64,000 bases of DNA from Portulaca oleracea (GCA_029582165.1 CM055883.1:23028001-23092000), one strand, 5' to 3'. Counted from the first letter of the stretch, positions 48,417 to 60,659 are shown. Program-made: numbers and translations. The notes: generated by a model from the letters alone, not told the origin.

Positions 48417-49333
48417 TGTGATCACCTAAGGAGCCCCTGCAGGAGGCAGCTTTGGCCTTAGAACCAAAGTTCAATTCATGCAATTGAACCTTGGCAGAAC
48501 CCCAACCTGTGAAATCAGGGTTCATGTTATTTCAAGGTCTAAATAAGTTGTGGTTGAAGGCAATGCCATTTAGTGGATTCTATGTATTCCTTGGTCTATC
48601 AGCTACCTGTGATCGAGGAGAGCAGGCTACTGAAGATCCCAGACATTTTCTATGGCTGCAACATAGTCTTGGGATAGCAAATATCCAAGCAGTTGGGACA
48701 ATTTTGAATTCTTGGTTTTATTAAGGTCATTTGGTCATTTACTCTTTAGTGATCGAGTTATCTCAGTGAATTCTATTGCTACTAGCACTTAACAACAATT
48801 AGAGTTAATTACCAACAAGTTGAAGCATGACTAAGGCTCGAAGAAGTAGTTGTTGGCCCAATCAAAAGCAGCCATAAACCTTTTGTTTATTTTGCTGTTT
48901 CTTTTGTTGTAATCTGATGTAATTAAATGTATAATTAGCCTTAAGCAGCTTATGTTTGTAATCCAGTTTAAGAGTAGATTAGAGGTTCCCTTTCCCATAG
49001 GAAACCTCATTTACCCGAGGTACAACCACTTGCTTGCTTAAAGCAGCATATATAAGCCAACTCCTGTAATTGCAATTCATTATGTGTGAGTTTATGAAAT
49101 CAATAAAGCTTGGCTCCTGTTTGTTTTTAAGTGTTCTAACAACTCTTGTTCATTTCTATTTGTTTATAGCTAAGCTGTGGCAGGCTTAGAAGGTGATAGT
49201 AGAGCTTGATTGCGTTTGAAGTGGTGTGGTCTGTATCTTCCGTTGTGATTGAGTACTACCCTTGTGTATTCTTGCGGTGGTGTGGCTTGTATAAGCTAGG
49301 ATAAGAAGTTTTCTATCTTTCCTTGTTTGTTTT
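48417..49333 (+). repeat. Right LTR of chromovirus-like element, 3'-truncated
   Basis: Homologous to 42866 to about 43783; the last ~120 bp present in the left LTR are missing. A doubled phrase GAAGGTTTCTTTGCAAATCA (49336 and 49358) marks the junction with the LINE. Confidence 0.8.
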
Positions 49334-50680
49334 GAAGGTTTCTTTGCAAATCATTTTGAAGGTTTCTTTGCAAATCATGACTTTATTGGGAAATACGCAA
49401 GGTCTTTTCTTTGCTGATGAGATGAAACATGTTCTTCTTACTCATGTGACTAACTTAGAAGTGAAGAACAACATATTTGCCTTAGATGGAAAAAGGAGTC
49501 CAGGAGCCAATGGGTTTTAACACTACATTATTTAAGAAAGCGTGGCCAATAATAGATGTTGAGGTAGTGAAGGCCATCCAATTATTCTTCTTAGTTAGAA
49601 AACTTCTTAAGGAGCTTAATTTAACCTCACTGACTCTGATTCATAAGGTCAATAACCCTGAAGTTGGAGGGTATTTACAAACCATATCTTGTTGCAACAT
49701 CCTCTACAAAGTCATAACAAAATTGCTTTCCAATTGACTGAAATCTGTCTTACCTCTCCTAGTTGATGGGAAACAATCAGCCTTTATGGAAGGGAGATCT
49801 ATTATGCACAACACTCTCATCTCAGAATATTTGGTTCATTTTTAATAACCGTAAGGGAGTTAGGCCCATTTATGCGATGAAGATTGACATCCAAAAGGCC
49901 TTATGACATGGTGGATTGGAGTTTTACGAAGAATCTAAGTTTGGCTCTAAATTTTCCTTTAAAGTTCATCATCTAGATTATGTTGTTCATCTCATTGGTT
50001 GGCTTCTCTGTGGCATTCAATACCTCAAACCATTGGTAATTTTCAAAGTGGGAGAGGTATGCACGAAGGCGATCTTAGTTCTCCTCTTCTTTTGTCTTAA
50101 TTATGGAGCGCTAAGTAGGGTCTTAAAAACAACTACTAAAAAAACTTGCTTTTCAGTTATATTGGTTGTGCAAACACCTTGATTTAACCAATCTATGTTT
50201 TACAAACGATTTACTTGTCTTTTGCCATGGTGACATTCAAAGCATAAGTCTCTTATAGTTATATGTATAAAATTTTGCTGAATGTTCTAGCTTGAGCCTA
50301 AATGATCAAAAGTCCCAAGACATACTTTGTTGGAATGGAGCCTTCTGTTTGTGATCAGGCTTTGGCTATCACCAAGTTTAGAGTTGACTTCCTTCCATTT
50401 AGAAGTCTTGGGTTCCTATAAAACCTTACAGATTGAACAAATACGATTGTATGATACTGATTGAGAAGATGACTTGCATAATTTGAGGCTGGGCAGTCAA
50501 AATACTGATTATGCAGGACGAGTTGAGCTGATGAATATCATCTTAATGGTCCTTGATTCTTTTTGGGCTCAAATTTTTGTTCTTCCTCAAGGCGTGATCG
50601 ACTCAATTATAAAGAAGTGTAGGTCGTTTGTTTGAGGAGATTCCGATTCTCGTGCTCATTCTATTGCTTGGCATACCTGT
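49334..50680 (+). pseudogene. LINE reverse transcriptase part (interrupted LINE)
   Basis: Frames show ALDGKRSPGANGFNTTLFKK, LNLTSLTLIHKVNNPE, ISCCNILYKVITKLLSN, QSAFMEGRSIMHNTLIS and MKIDIQKA, in the order of plant L1-type RT. Near 50186 the catalytic block reads CFTNDLLVFCHGD, where active elements have FADDLL, so one catalytic Asp is lost. The end AHSIAWHTC (about 50655) is the post-RT region. It stops at the Tat-type LTR start at 50680. Confidence 0.8.
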
Positions 50681-52185
50681 GTAGACACCACGATTTGCAT
50701 CAATAAAATCCCGACCCATCAAAACACAGCAAGTCAATGGGCCAAACACCAAAATGGGTCATTGGGCCTATGGCATGGCCAAAACAAGCCCAACAAATCA
50801 GGACGACCCACATTGAGTGCATGAAGGCCGCTTAACCTTTGCAAGATTACAAGCTTGGCCCATCACAAGAATCCATCCCATGAAAATGCACAAAAGCCGC
50901 ATAGCCTTTGGAATTAAACACCCGGTCCATTGCTGACTGCCAAGTCAGCAATCCGTGTGCTTAATTCTCATAGGCCGCTTAGCCTTTGTGAATATATTCA
51001 ATTTTGGCGCCAGAATTTTCCAAGCGTCCCTTGATCTTTTCCCTTTGCTTTTGACCTCAGATTGACTTGGATATGATCAAAAGCCACATAGCCTTTGATC
51101 TTGCATGGGAGACATGATTTTTGGGACGTGTTCCCTCTCTTTCCCTCCAAAACACTCACCTTTCCACCTATAAATACCTCATCTTTTTCACTTATTCATC
51201 ACCAAAAATCATCATTATACTATCAAAACTCTCTCCATATTATTCTCTCTAATTTTCTCACATAATCATCCTTACTATCACCACATTATCATGAATACAC
51301 CATCTTTCTCACCACTCTTACACTCATCCTTTCATTCAAGTTCCGAACTGAGGTCAAGTCAAGGGATCGATCTTCACTTCCACCTTATCCAACATCTAGT
51401 AAGGTTTGCTTTTCTTTGTTATTGTATTTAATTATGTAATTGACACTTTAATTCCTTGCTTGTACATTATTTTGTAAAGAAAATCTCATTATTTTAATGT
51501 TGTATGTTTGAGAATATAACGTTGTGAAATCTATTAAACTTCTCCCCCTTTTTTTCATTTCAAATTCGATTCTAGTAGAGTCTGTTTTCAAACAGGCGAA
51601 TTCGAGAATTATTTTAAGTGTCGAATTCGTAACCTTGCCCCCAGACTTAGAATTCGGGTTCGTAGACCAGAGTTATCTTTTGTTTCTTTTGGTTTGTCGA
51701 TTTCCTTAAATCGGCTGGCGACTCTTTCTTTATTTTATAATTTATTTTTAATTATTATAAATACATGTCATTACATAAAAATATTTACTAACCTTTTCTT
51801 GCATTCCCATTATATAAATTTGAGCCTTGGCTGAGAGAAAATGGCCCAGAATTTAACAAAGGCCGCCTGGCCTTTGTATTTTCTTCAGCCATTTTCGCTT
51901 GGGTCGGGGAAGAACAGGCCCAATCATGGGACTGTGGTAGGTCAAGCGACCTACGACACCCTCTGATGGCCCATGTTCTTCCTCTACGGCCCGGGTTTGT
52001 AAATGGGTTAGTTTTAAAGCAATAGTAAAATATTTTTATGTAATTTCGGGTATTTTGATAATTTAAAAAATAGGTTCATAAATAAATAAAGTTTCACCAC
52101 CTCGAAAACGAATTTTGAAAATTAAAAATATTCTTATTTAAGGATTAAGCAACCTTAGTCGGCTCCCGATCACTTAAGTAGTGCA
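50680..52185 (+). repeat. Tat-type LTR, plus strand
   Basis: Starts TGTAGACACC at 50680. The U3 part has AGGCCGCTTAGCCTTTG-like words (50825-51100), a TATA-like CTATAAATA at 51168-51176, and the conserved downstream string ending TGGCGACTCT (51716-51725). Further text with AAAGGCCGCCTGGCCTTT (51880) runs to GATCACTTAAGTAGTGCA at about 52168-52185, where homology to 12199-12627 and to 56200-56700 stops. Either TGGCGACTCT is the primer site, or the LTR extends to 52185 and this is a solo LTR. It abuts the LINE. Confidence 0.55.
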
Positions 52186-53750
52186 TTACGAGAAAGTTGC
52201 ACTTTTCCCGGTGTCCTACAACCTGTTGTTTGTTTAATGTTGGCTCGGGCTTTGACCTTGACACTAAACAAAGGAAGACCCACCTCGATACATGCATATC
52301 CTATCTGACCTACATAGGGCTTCCTAAAGAATGGAAGACACCTACATGCTGACTCAAGAAATGATTCATCTGTGACATATGTTTGCATGTCCTAACTGAC
52401 CGTATATGATCCTAATACAGACAAAAACACTTTTACAACAATAACATTATAAAGGGTCGAATAAAGTAGAAAAAAAAGCAAACTAAAATGAATCAGAAAG
52501 CACAAGTAACCAATTCTCAAAATGGATGGGCCAAAACGACAAGTCGACCATTATTGAAGAGAATTCATCACTTTGGCTAACACATTTATATTAATTCAAT
52601 CCATACTGACTATTATACGGACTAAGATAATGTTTGACACAATAGCAGTTTGACATCTATTTAGACATTTTTTACGATCCGACAAATCTAATTATTTTTA
52701 CAATCTGACAAATCTAATTATTTTTACTCATGGAAAGCGGGAGTTGTAATGGACCATATAAAACCATCAAAAGGCGAGTGAAAATGGATTTATGAACTCA
52801 ATTATTAAATCCACCATGGATTGGCTTACAATGGGCCGACCATGGACTTTTGGACTTCATAAATAAACTTACAAATTGATTTTCTCTAACCGTGTGACTA
52901 TTACACGGGCTAGAACAACATACACTGACTTTGTTTAATTGAAAGGGGCTGAATAAAATCATCAAAGATGAGCTAAAGTGAATTAAACAAGGACAATTAA
53001 CCTTTAAAACAGATGGGCCCCACAACCGGGTCGACCATAAAATTTAAGGTTAATTAATCAAGTTTATAAACTCATTTCTTCTCAAACCCAACCAATATTA
53101 CGCAAACTAAAACAATATCTCTATATTACATCCGACTCTAATGGAGACTCAACATACACAAACACATATTTAAACACAGTAAACAATATGATAGGGTATC
53201 CTAAACTAAGGCTCTAAGAACAAGGGTTTTTGGCAGAATAAACTCTTAGCAGCTAATGTCTCGCCCCAGTGCATTTTTGTTGTAAGAGTACAACATAAAT
53301 GTGTGGGGTGTTGCCCTTAGAAACTCGATTGGAGACTTCATAGAGTGATGTATGAGCGGCTGTGGTGACTAAGGCTCAAATTGGTGTAAATGCACAATTC
53401 TTAGTATAGCCAGTCCGACATCCCATGAGCTATAATTTTGGGTTTAAAAAAAAAACCGAATCGTCGATTTGAGTGCACCTATGCCAAAATTTTGGCAAAG
53501 GAGTAGCCCGGTATATGCCTAAAAGAATGATTTGAAGATGTAATGCTACAATTTATTTACCTTCCAAAAATTTTAAAGCATACCAAACTTTTTTCAAGTT
53601 TTAGCCACTCTTAGAAAACTCCCTAGTAAAGTCACCAAAATTATGTCGACATTTTTGTGTCTTTCAGACTTGAGCATTCATAGAACGGAGAATTTGCTAG
53701 AGGGATTATTTGTATATTTTAGGAATAACTACATTGTGAAATTATCTTCC
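52186..53750. other. Unassigned stretch
   Basis: No gene recognised. Three loosely similar segments (about 52450, 52750 and 52950), each with an AATAAA...GGGCC...GTCGACCAT pattern, hint at old tandem repeats. The frame 52170-52388 (-) starts partly in Tat-type sequence and has no domain I recognise. Confidence 0.4.
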
Positions 53751-54655
53751 TTTTACCATATGCATTTCATGAAAAATTAAACTGAACTTTAAGAGCGAAC
53801 ATCCACTTGTTCCAACTCCTTAGGATTAGTTCAATTGGTGCATAAAATGTTAGGCTCGAAAGAAGGCAGCTTAAGCAACGCTATTTTAAAAACAGATAAA
53901 TGCACCATAAAGTTGCATCAGTTCATTGTAAAACCATGATAAACACGGTTTATGCAATCCCGATGTATTTTTTAGTTTAAAGGATTCGCTACCTGACTTT
54001 TTAAGGAGAAAAACCAAGAAAAACCCACGAAAACCAAAAGAAGACTCTATGTACCAACCAAGAAATGGATTCGAGGATAAGGTTAGAGACTCGAAAGGTA
54101 AAGACATTTGAGTCCGCCTCTTACTTTATGAAAAATTCTACTAGAAGTTTAGAAATATACTTTTAATAAAGTTTGGAAGGAAAGTAAATTGGAACATTAC
54201 ATAATCAACTCATTTATCATGAAATAACATGAATACAAGAACAATTACAAATCAGAATTGATGTAAATAGTAAAACACAGAGTGCCTAGAAGATGATATT
54301 TTTAGGGGAACCTTGCCTAGCCTTCTCGAGTGCTTGATCTCTTCCTTGGTCTTGATGAAGTCCTATCAGCCTACAGGTTGAAGGATGATTGTGACTCTTC
54401 TTATTGATGCAAAATGGGACAACGTAGGGTAGGTAAAATTTATAGGCCAATCGACCTATAGTAAAAATATGTTTTTTTTGGGGTTTTTTTTGGTGATGTT
54501 TTTGAGGTGTTTTGGCTATGGTTTTTAGTATTTTTTGGAAGGTTGATGTAGGTATGTTTGAGGTTTAGATGAAAGTTAAGAGATAAGAGTTGAGAATTGA
54601 GGAAAAGAAGAGAGAATGAAGTTAGGATAGATGAGGTGTATTTTACGTTACCTGT
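53750..54655 (-). repeat. Tat-type LTR, minus strand, truncated
   Basis: Matches 61790-62300 (phrases GCGAACATCCACTTGTTCCAA, TGTTAGGCTCGAAAGA, and GCAATCCCGATGT). The position of TGGCGACTCC is degenerate at 53982-53993. TATA-like box on the minus strand at 54436-54445. It ends where the RNase H-integrase fragment begins. Confidence 0.55.
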
Positions 54656-54659
54656 GATA

Positions 54660-56255
54660 ACCCTCCAATAATGTGTACGAAGAAGGGAACCTTTGAGTGG
54701 ACCTGATCACCTCAAGAATCCTTCGAGAAGCTTAAGGCCCAAGTCTTTGAAGTTGACTGTATTGCTAGTAGAGTGGGCATTGGGTCCGTCCTCATGAAAA
54801 ATAAACACCCCGTAACCTACTTTAGTGAGAAGCTCAATGGTTTGAGGATGAATTACTCCAGCTACGACAAGGAATTCTATGCCATGGTTAGTGTCCTCGA
54901 CCATTGGTCTCACTACTTCAGGCCTAGCTAGTTTGTCCTTCACTCTGATTATGAGGCCCTCTAGTATTTGAATGGCCAATATAAGCTCAAAACTCATCAT
55001 TCCAAGTGGGTAGACTTCCTATAGAGGTTCACCTTTGTGGACAAACAAAATAAGGGGAGCGTCAATGTGGTAGCCGACGTTTTCTCTCGCAGACATGCGT
55101 TATTATCGGTTGCTGAAGCTCAGATTCTTGGCTTCCAACACATGCAAGAGTTATACAAGGAGGATGAGGATTTCAATCCTTACCCCGAAGGAGATAGTGA
55201 TTCGTACGTACTGCATGATGGGTTCATTTTCAAGGGAAACAAGTTGTACATCCCTAAGTGCCCGTTGAGGAAGTTGCTTGTTACGGAAGTTCTCGGAGGT
55301 GGTCTTTTCGGTCACTTCATCATCGAAAAGGCCATCGAGATGATCAAGGAACATTTCTATTGGCCGAAGAAGGGTGGTGATGTGCACAACGTAATTTCTA
55401 AATTTGTCACTGGCCACCATGTGAAGAGCCAATTCCACCAAGGACCTTACACTTTCCTCCCCGTTCTGATTGGCCCTTAGGAGGATTTGAGCATGGATAT
55501 CATTGTGGCTCTTCCCCAAACTGCTCAAGGTAAGGACGCGGTGATGTAGTGGTGGGCTAGTTTTCCAAAATAGAGCACTTCATTGCATGTGAGAAATCTG
55601 ATGATGCTATCTACATCGCTAATGTATTATTCTAGGAGGTTGTGAGGTGCCATAGAATCTTGAGGACCATCATCGCAGATAGGGACAACAAGTTCATCAG
55701 TCACTTTTGGTGATCCCTTTGGAAGTTTTTGGGTACGAAGTTGCTTTTTAGCACATCTGACCATCTCCAAACTGACGGACAAACAGAAACAAAAACAAGA
55801 CCCTCTTTACCTTGCTTTGAATTCTTGTGAGCAAGATTTTGGGGGATTAGAACGTCATGTTATGCCATGCCGAGTTCGCTTACAACCGAGTTCCCTCCAA
55901 GACCATCGATCACTCACCATTTGAGACATGTTATGGTGTGAACCCCCTCACTTCTCTTGAGCTCCGACTTTTACCCTTGGAGTCGAGAGTGAATTTTGAG
56001 GCTAGTGAGAAGGCCAATAAAGTTCAAAAGCTTCATAAAAAAATCCAGCCCCGAATCGAGAAGCTCAAAGAGGTCTACAAAGCTTGGGCCAACAATTACC
56101 ACCAGAGCATCACCTTCAAACCCATGTACTTAGTTTGGGTCCATTTCAGGAAGGAACGGTTTCCATGGAGGAGGAAGAACAAGCTCACGCCACAGAGCGA
56201 TGGAGTGTTCAAGATCATGGAGAAGATTGTAGACCTCCAAAAATCATACTTGGCT
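54660..56255 (+). pseudogene. Gypsy RNase H-integrase fragment
   Basis: Frames show VGIGSVLMKNKHPVTYFSEK and NYSSYDKEFYAMVSVLDHW (RNase H), FGHFIIEKAIEMIKEHFYWP (integrase entry, with the CxxC pair lost), SMDIIVALPQT, ADRDNKFISHFW, FAYNRVPSKTIDHSPFETCY and WVHFRKERFPWRRKNKL (integrase core and tail). A different and more broken copy than the one at 46590-48247. Its C-terminal frame runs into Tat-type sequence at about 56255 (residues GSRLRLLNP). Confidence 0.85.
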
Positions 56256-56770
56256 TTCTGTGCGGTGCTACTTGGTGTGATGGGTAGCCGACTAAGGTTG
56301 CTTAATCCTTAAATAAGGATACTTTTAGTTTGGGAGAAAACTTTTCGATTCTTTAAGTATCCTAAGCTTGTAAATTCATTTTGGGACAACCAACTCGGCT
56401 TGAAATACACCATTATATCTAACTGTGGATCTTTACGAAGGGCCAAAAGTGGGATAAAGGTCAATCGATTCACTGAGTTAGCTAAACAACCATACTAGAG
56501 TCAGGCTAGTGGCTTTTGGGCCCATTGCCCAGAAAATAGGCCAGGAATGAGGCTAAGGTCCTCTGGCCTTGCCCATTTTCTCACCCATCTTCTGGCCCTT
56601 AGCTCTTTGGTTTCAATCTCGAGATGGGTACTGTTTTGGTTAATCAAACTGAAGAGAAAATTCAAAAAATAAATTATTTAAATTATGATAAAAAGGAGTC
56701 ACCAGTTGATTTTAAGGAAATGAAAGAACCTAAAAAAAGATGAAAACTTCGGCCTGCGAACCCGAATTCA
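56256..56770 (-). repeat. Tat-type sequence, minus strand
   Basis: Reading downward: ATTCGGGTTCGCAGG, TGGTGACTCC at 56695-56704 (variant of TGGCGACTCC), GGGCC-rich text, and the closing string CTTATTTAAGGATTAAGC at about 56330-56313. Same layout as 12050-12627 and 51600-52185 in reverse. Confidence 0.6.
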
Positions 56771-57065
56771 TTGTGTGAACCCCCGGCAACTAGACGTATC
56801 ATTGTGTGAACACCCAATGATATGCGATGGGGGTGAAATGTCTGCCTTCTTCATGGATGCTCGACAACAGGACATATCATTGTATTGTGAACGCCCAATG
56901 ATAGGCGCATTAGTCGTTCTACCTTTTACGTAGACGCCCGACAATTGCACGTATCATTGTATTGTAAACGCCCAATGATAAGCGCATTACTGCTTCTACC
57001 TTTTACTTGGACGTTCAATAACTCGACATATCATTGTATTGTTAAAGCCCAATGATAGGCGCATG
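56770..57065. repeat. ~80-bp minisatellite with hairpin units
   Basis: Four units of about 80 bp, each with TATCATTGT...CCCAATGATA, i.e. an 8-bp inverted pair TATCATTG/CAATGATA around a 15-18 nt loop. It directly adjoins the conserved Tat-type LTR 3' string. Confidence 0.85.
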
Positions 57066-57084
57066 CTGATGTGATTTTCCAGTC

Positions 57085-57720
57085 TTTCCCGGTGTCGGTT
57101 CCAGTCTTTCATGGTGGCGTTTTAGCTTTTTCCTGGCGTTGCTTCTAGTCTTTCCTAGTGTCGCTTCCAGTCTTTCCTAGTGTCGATGTTTTTTCAGTTT
57201 TTCCCAGTGTCGCTTCCAGTCTTTCCCGGTGTTGATGATGATTTTCTAGTTTCTCCCAATGTCAATGATAATTTTCTAGGCTTTTTCAAGTGTCGGTTCT
57301 AGTCTTTCCCGATGTAGATGATGATTTTCTAGTCTTTCCTTGTGTCTTTTCCAGTCTTTCCTGGTGTCGATGATGCCCTTCGGATGTTCCCGAGGCGGAT
57401 CAGATTTTCCCGAAGCAGATGATGCCCAAAGGATTTTCCCGAGGTAGATCGGATTATCCCAATGTTGATGATGCCCAATGGATTCTCTTGAGGCAGATGA
57501 CGCCCAATATATTTTCCTAAGGCGGATCGGATTTTCCCGATGTTGATGATGCCCAATGGATTTTCTCGAGGCATATGACGTCCAACATATTTTCTCGAGG
57601 CATATGACGTCCAATATATTTTCTCGAGGCATATGACGTCCAACATATTTTTTGAGGTAACTCGGTTTTTCCTGATATCGATAAAGTGATGAGAGCTTGT
57701 CGAATTTTCCCGACATTGAT
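57085..57720. repeat. Compound minisatellite
   Basis: Two overlapping repeat types: CCAGTCTTTCCCGGTGTCG (about 22-30 bp units, 57085-57370) and GATGATGCCCAATGGATTTT with CTCGAGGCATATGACGTCCA (about 33-35 bp units, 57360-57660). The long minus-strand frames over it are repeat artefacts. Confidence 0.85.
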
Positions 57721-57888
57721 GATTGTTGGTCAATAGTCAGCTTGATCTCGATAGAACTCATTCAGAGTGTGATTAGAGATTTCTCTAATCTTGCTCTTAA
57801 TGATTTGCAGCCGAGCTTGAGCCTATTTGCAAGATGACATTCTTTGATTCTCCCTCTCTTGTCAATGGCCATTGGTTACCTTGGGCAT

Positions 57889-58431
57889 TAGGGGTGTCCA
57901 AAAGCAGTTAACCGCATTAGAGGTTAACCGCTTTTGTGGTTTATAGTTTTTCCAAACCTAAACCTTAACCGTCTAAAGGGGTTACCGCTTGACGGTTAAT
58001 CGCTTTTGAAAATCAGAAACCTAAACAAAACCTAAACCTGCGGTTAACCGCCTTGACAATGCAGTTAACCGCGGTTTGCTCCCGTTTCAGGTTTACAACC
58101 GGTTTAGGGTTATGAGACGAGTACAAATTATAATTTTTTAAAAAAATAAAAAAGGGGCGCTTTTTTTTTTTTGGCTTCTGAATTTCGCCAAATTTTCCCA
58201 AACATGGACAGTCATACAGTGAGACAGACAGTAGTAAATTCAATTTTTTTAATTACATATAACCGGTTAACCATGGTTAATCGTTTTTTCAAAAATTCAA
58301 AACCGAAACCTAAACCACTAATACCGGTTTGGTTAACCGAAACGATAAAAATGGAAAACTCCTATCGGTTAACCAGTTTGACCGGTTTGGTTTTACCGGT
58401 TTTCGGTTTGGGTTAACCATGGACATCCCTA
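57889..58431. mobile_element. hAT-type MITE with 8-bp TSD
   Basis: 543 bp with terminal inverted repeats TAGGGGTGTCCA and TAGGGATGTCCA, flanked by a perfect 8-bp duplication TTGGGCAT (57881-57888, 58432-58439). The interior is crowded with GGTTAACCG and ACCGGTTT words. No transposase. Confidence 0.9.
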
Positions 58432-58818
58432 TTGGGCATGCATGCAGTTGGTCTTCTACACTCTAGACTCTTATGAATGATGCTTTATTTTCACTTATAC
58501 ACTTATGCATGACTGTTGACTTTATGTACGACCTCATGAGGTATTGCAACCTTAATATGACTAGGAGAATGTGGGCATGAATGATAATTTACAATACACG
58601 TAACTCTATATAGAGACAACCCTTAGTGCCCAAACTAGAATGATGACTTCTTAGGTATCCAAGCAACCTGATGTGCAATTTCAGGACAAGGTAGGATAGT
58701 TGAGGCTTATGATAAGGCTTGATGATGAAGGCATTGTCCCGGACAACTTACCTTGTCCTGTTGCTTCTCACATCGATGTGGAGAAAGGTAGAGCCCCGCT
58801 GCCCCGTTGCAGGTTATA

Positions 58819-60653
58819 TGATAAGTGAATTTTATATAGTAATTATTAGGTATTTATTAGGTACTTAATTTGCATATTTTAGTCGATTTTGTATTATAAT
58901 TTAGTCTTTTTATATCAAATTTGATAATATTCTTCACTTGGTTAGGAGAACGGTGTGTTTTGCAGGATTTAATAAATATCTCCTAAAAACCAAGAAAAAA
59001 GGGAAGAAAAGGGAAGAAATTGAAGAAGAAAAATTGAAGAGGAGAATTAAAGAATAGATGAAGAAAAGAAGAAGAAAATAGGAAGAGAAATAGAAATAAT
59101 TGAAGGAGAAAATAAAGAGAAGAGTACTAAAATAGAAGAAAGGATAAAGAGGAATTGGATGAAGGAATGAATGAGAAGTGAAGAGGTGGCCCAACTCCAA
59201 GTCAAAGCCACGTTCGGCCGACCCATATGCACGCCCAGCATAGCTCCATTCAACAGTAGCATGCATACGTCCAAGACCTCACCAACGCCGATCTACATAA
59301 CCCCCTAGCAGTGCTTCAATATCACGCAACAACATCAGCTGATTAAAGCCTAGCCAGCGTTGCATCACCTTCACCCATCCAGCGTCTGCATCCAACAACA
59401 GCTACAACATAACGCTGGCAGCATTTAGGTACACTCGACAGCGCCTAACAACGCTCAACAGCGCCCAACACCTCGTCGAACAAAAACTGCCCGCTAGCAG
59501 TGGTGGACAACCCACCAGCAGCGGCTGGCCTTCAGCAAGACAACCAACGACGCCAAGCTACACGCTAGCAGCGGCTAAGGCAGAGTGGACGCTCATGTGA
59601 CACGCTGGCAGTGTGTGTTACACGCTGACCCGCCTGGTCCGTCTCGTATAATACCCAAGCTCTGTCGCGTCTTATGATACGCATCCCACTTTAGGGTTTT
59701 CATCAATAATTTTCTCCCTTGAGGGAGAAGAAGAACCCTCGACCCTTATTATCAAATTATCGAATATTCATTGTATTATTTTTCGTCAAACTTTAGAATA
59801 AGGTCCTTTATATTTTCCTCCGTTCGGGGAGTCATTCTAGTAGATTAGGAACAAAAGAGGAGGAAAAGGAGATTGAATCGGGTGACACGAAGAGATCGAA
59901 CTCGATGACTCGGATGTTCGGTTTAATTTATATTTTCTTTATGTTTTGTTATTCAGTTTTTATTATCGTTTTCCTAGTTTTTATTATCATGAGTACTTAG
60001 ATTCCTCGTTTAGGGGATAAACTCGATGTTTCTTGATTAATTTATAGTGTGTGATTTCAGTTTTAGGTTTTAATACAGTTTTTTAATCTCCGTGTTTTGT
60101 CTGTCATAGTAAAATTTGGCTAACCGCCTTTTGCTTGGTATTAGATTCTTAATAACATGACGAAAGTTTGAATTTTAAATTGGAAAGACGAAGATTGAAT
60201 AGGCATAGAAAATAGTTAGAAATAATGATTCACGGTTAGGGTCATGTTATAATCGATTCTTATCTTTGATTAGGTTAAATAGCCATGAAAATAGGGTGTT
60301 TAGTCTAATCTCTGTAATCACTTCGAATCGAAAGATTGCTATGACAGGCCCTAGAAAGATTATAGACCCCGACACTACCAATATTACCTTGAATTAGAAT
60401 CACCGCTTAATTGATTAAGTTACTAGAGTGGACTCCCCTAAACTCCCTTAATTATCTGTTAAAACCCCATAAAGATCCAATCTTTCTCGCTTTCTTAGTT
60501 TAATATTTTGATTCGTTACCCCACAAACTATTTGGACGACCTAGCATCCTTTGTAGTGAACTAGTTTAGTGCGTAGTTGAACACAAGTCCCTTAGAGAGA
60601 ACGAAAATTTTATACTACACAGACCCGTACACTTGCGGTAAACAACCCTATCA
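58819..60653 (+). repeat. Solo-LTR-like element, plus strand
   Basis: 1835 bp from TGATAAGTGAATTTT to CCCTATCA. Its end carries the complement of CCGCAAGTGTACGGGTC. It is the plus-strand sister of 4810-6100. A TATA-like CGTATAATACC lies at about 59649, with iterated CGCTAGCAGCG/AACGCTGGCAGC words at 59330-59630. No primer site follows and no coding region is attached. The flanking 5-mers do not match, so a target duplication is not shown. Confidence 0.6.
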
Positions 60654-60659
60654 CGTTTA

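Larger units (their letters stand above)
42866..49333 (+). mobile_element. Chromovirus-like Ty3-gypsy element inserted in a LINE
   Basis: Left LTR 42866-43901, primer site 43906-43917, gag-protease-RT-RNase H-integrase on the plus strand, polypurine tract GGGAGGAA before the right LTR (48417-49333, truncated). Domain order protease-RT-RNase H-integrase is Ty3-gypsy. All domains are recognisable but carry stops and frame breaks. Clade within the chromoviruses was not assigned. Confidence 0.9.

Noticed and set aside
52170..52388. Minus-strand 72-codon frame
   Set aside because: Its C-terminal codons fall in conserved Tat-type sequence and the rest has no recognisable domain; kept as unassigned.
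52430..53120. Tandem repeat of about 200-290 bp
   Set aside because: The three segments are only loosely alike with uneven spacing; not strong enough to call.
57276..57761. Minus-strand 161-codon frame with repeated ASSASRESIGHHQH-like text
   Set aside because: It lies over a minisatellite; the peptide only mirrors the DNA repeat and no domain is visible.
58934..59274. Overlapping minus-strand frames with Phe/Leu/Ser-rich, membrane-like peptides
   Set aside because: Made by the purine-rich GAAGAA tract on the plus strand inside an LTR U3 region.
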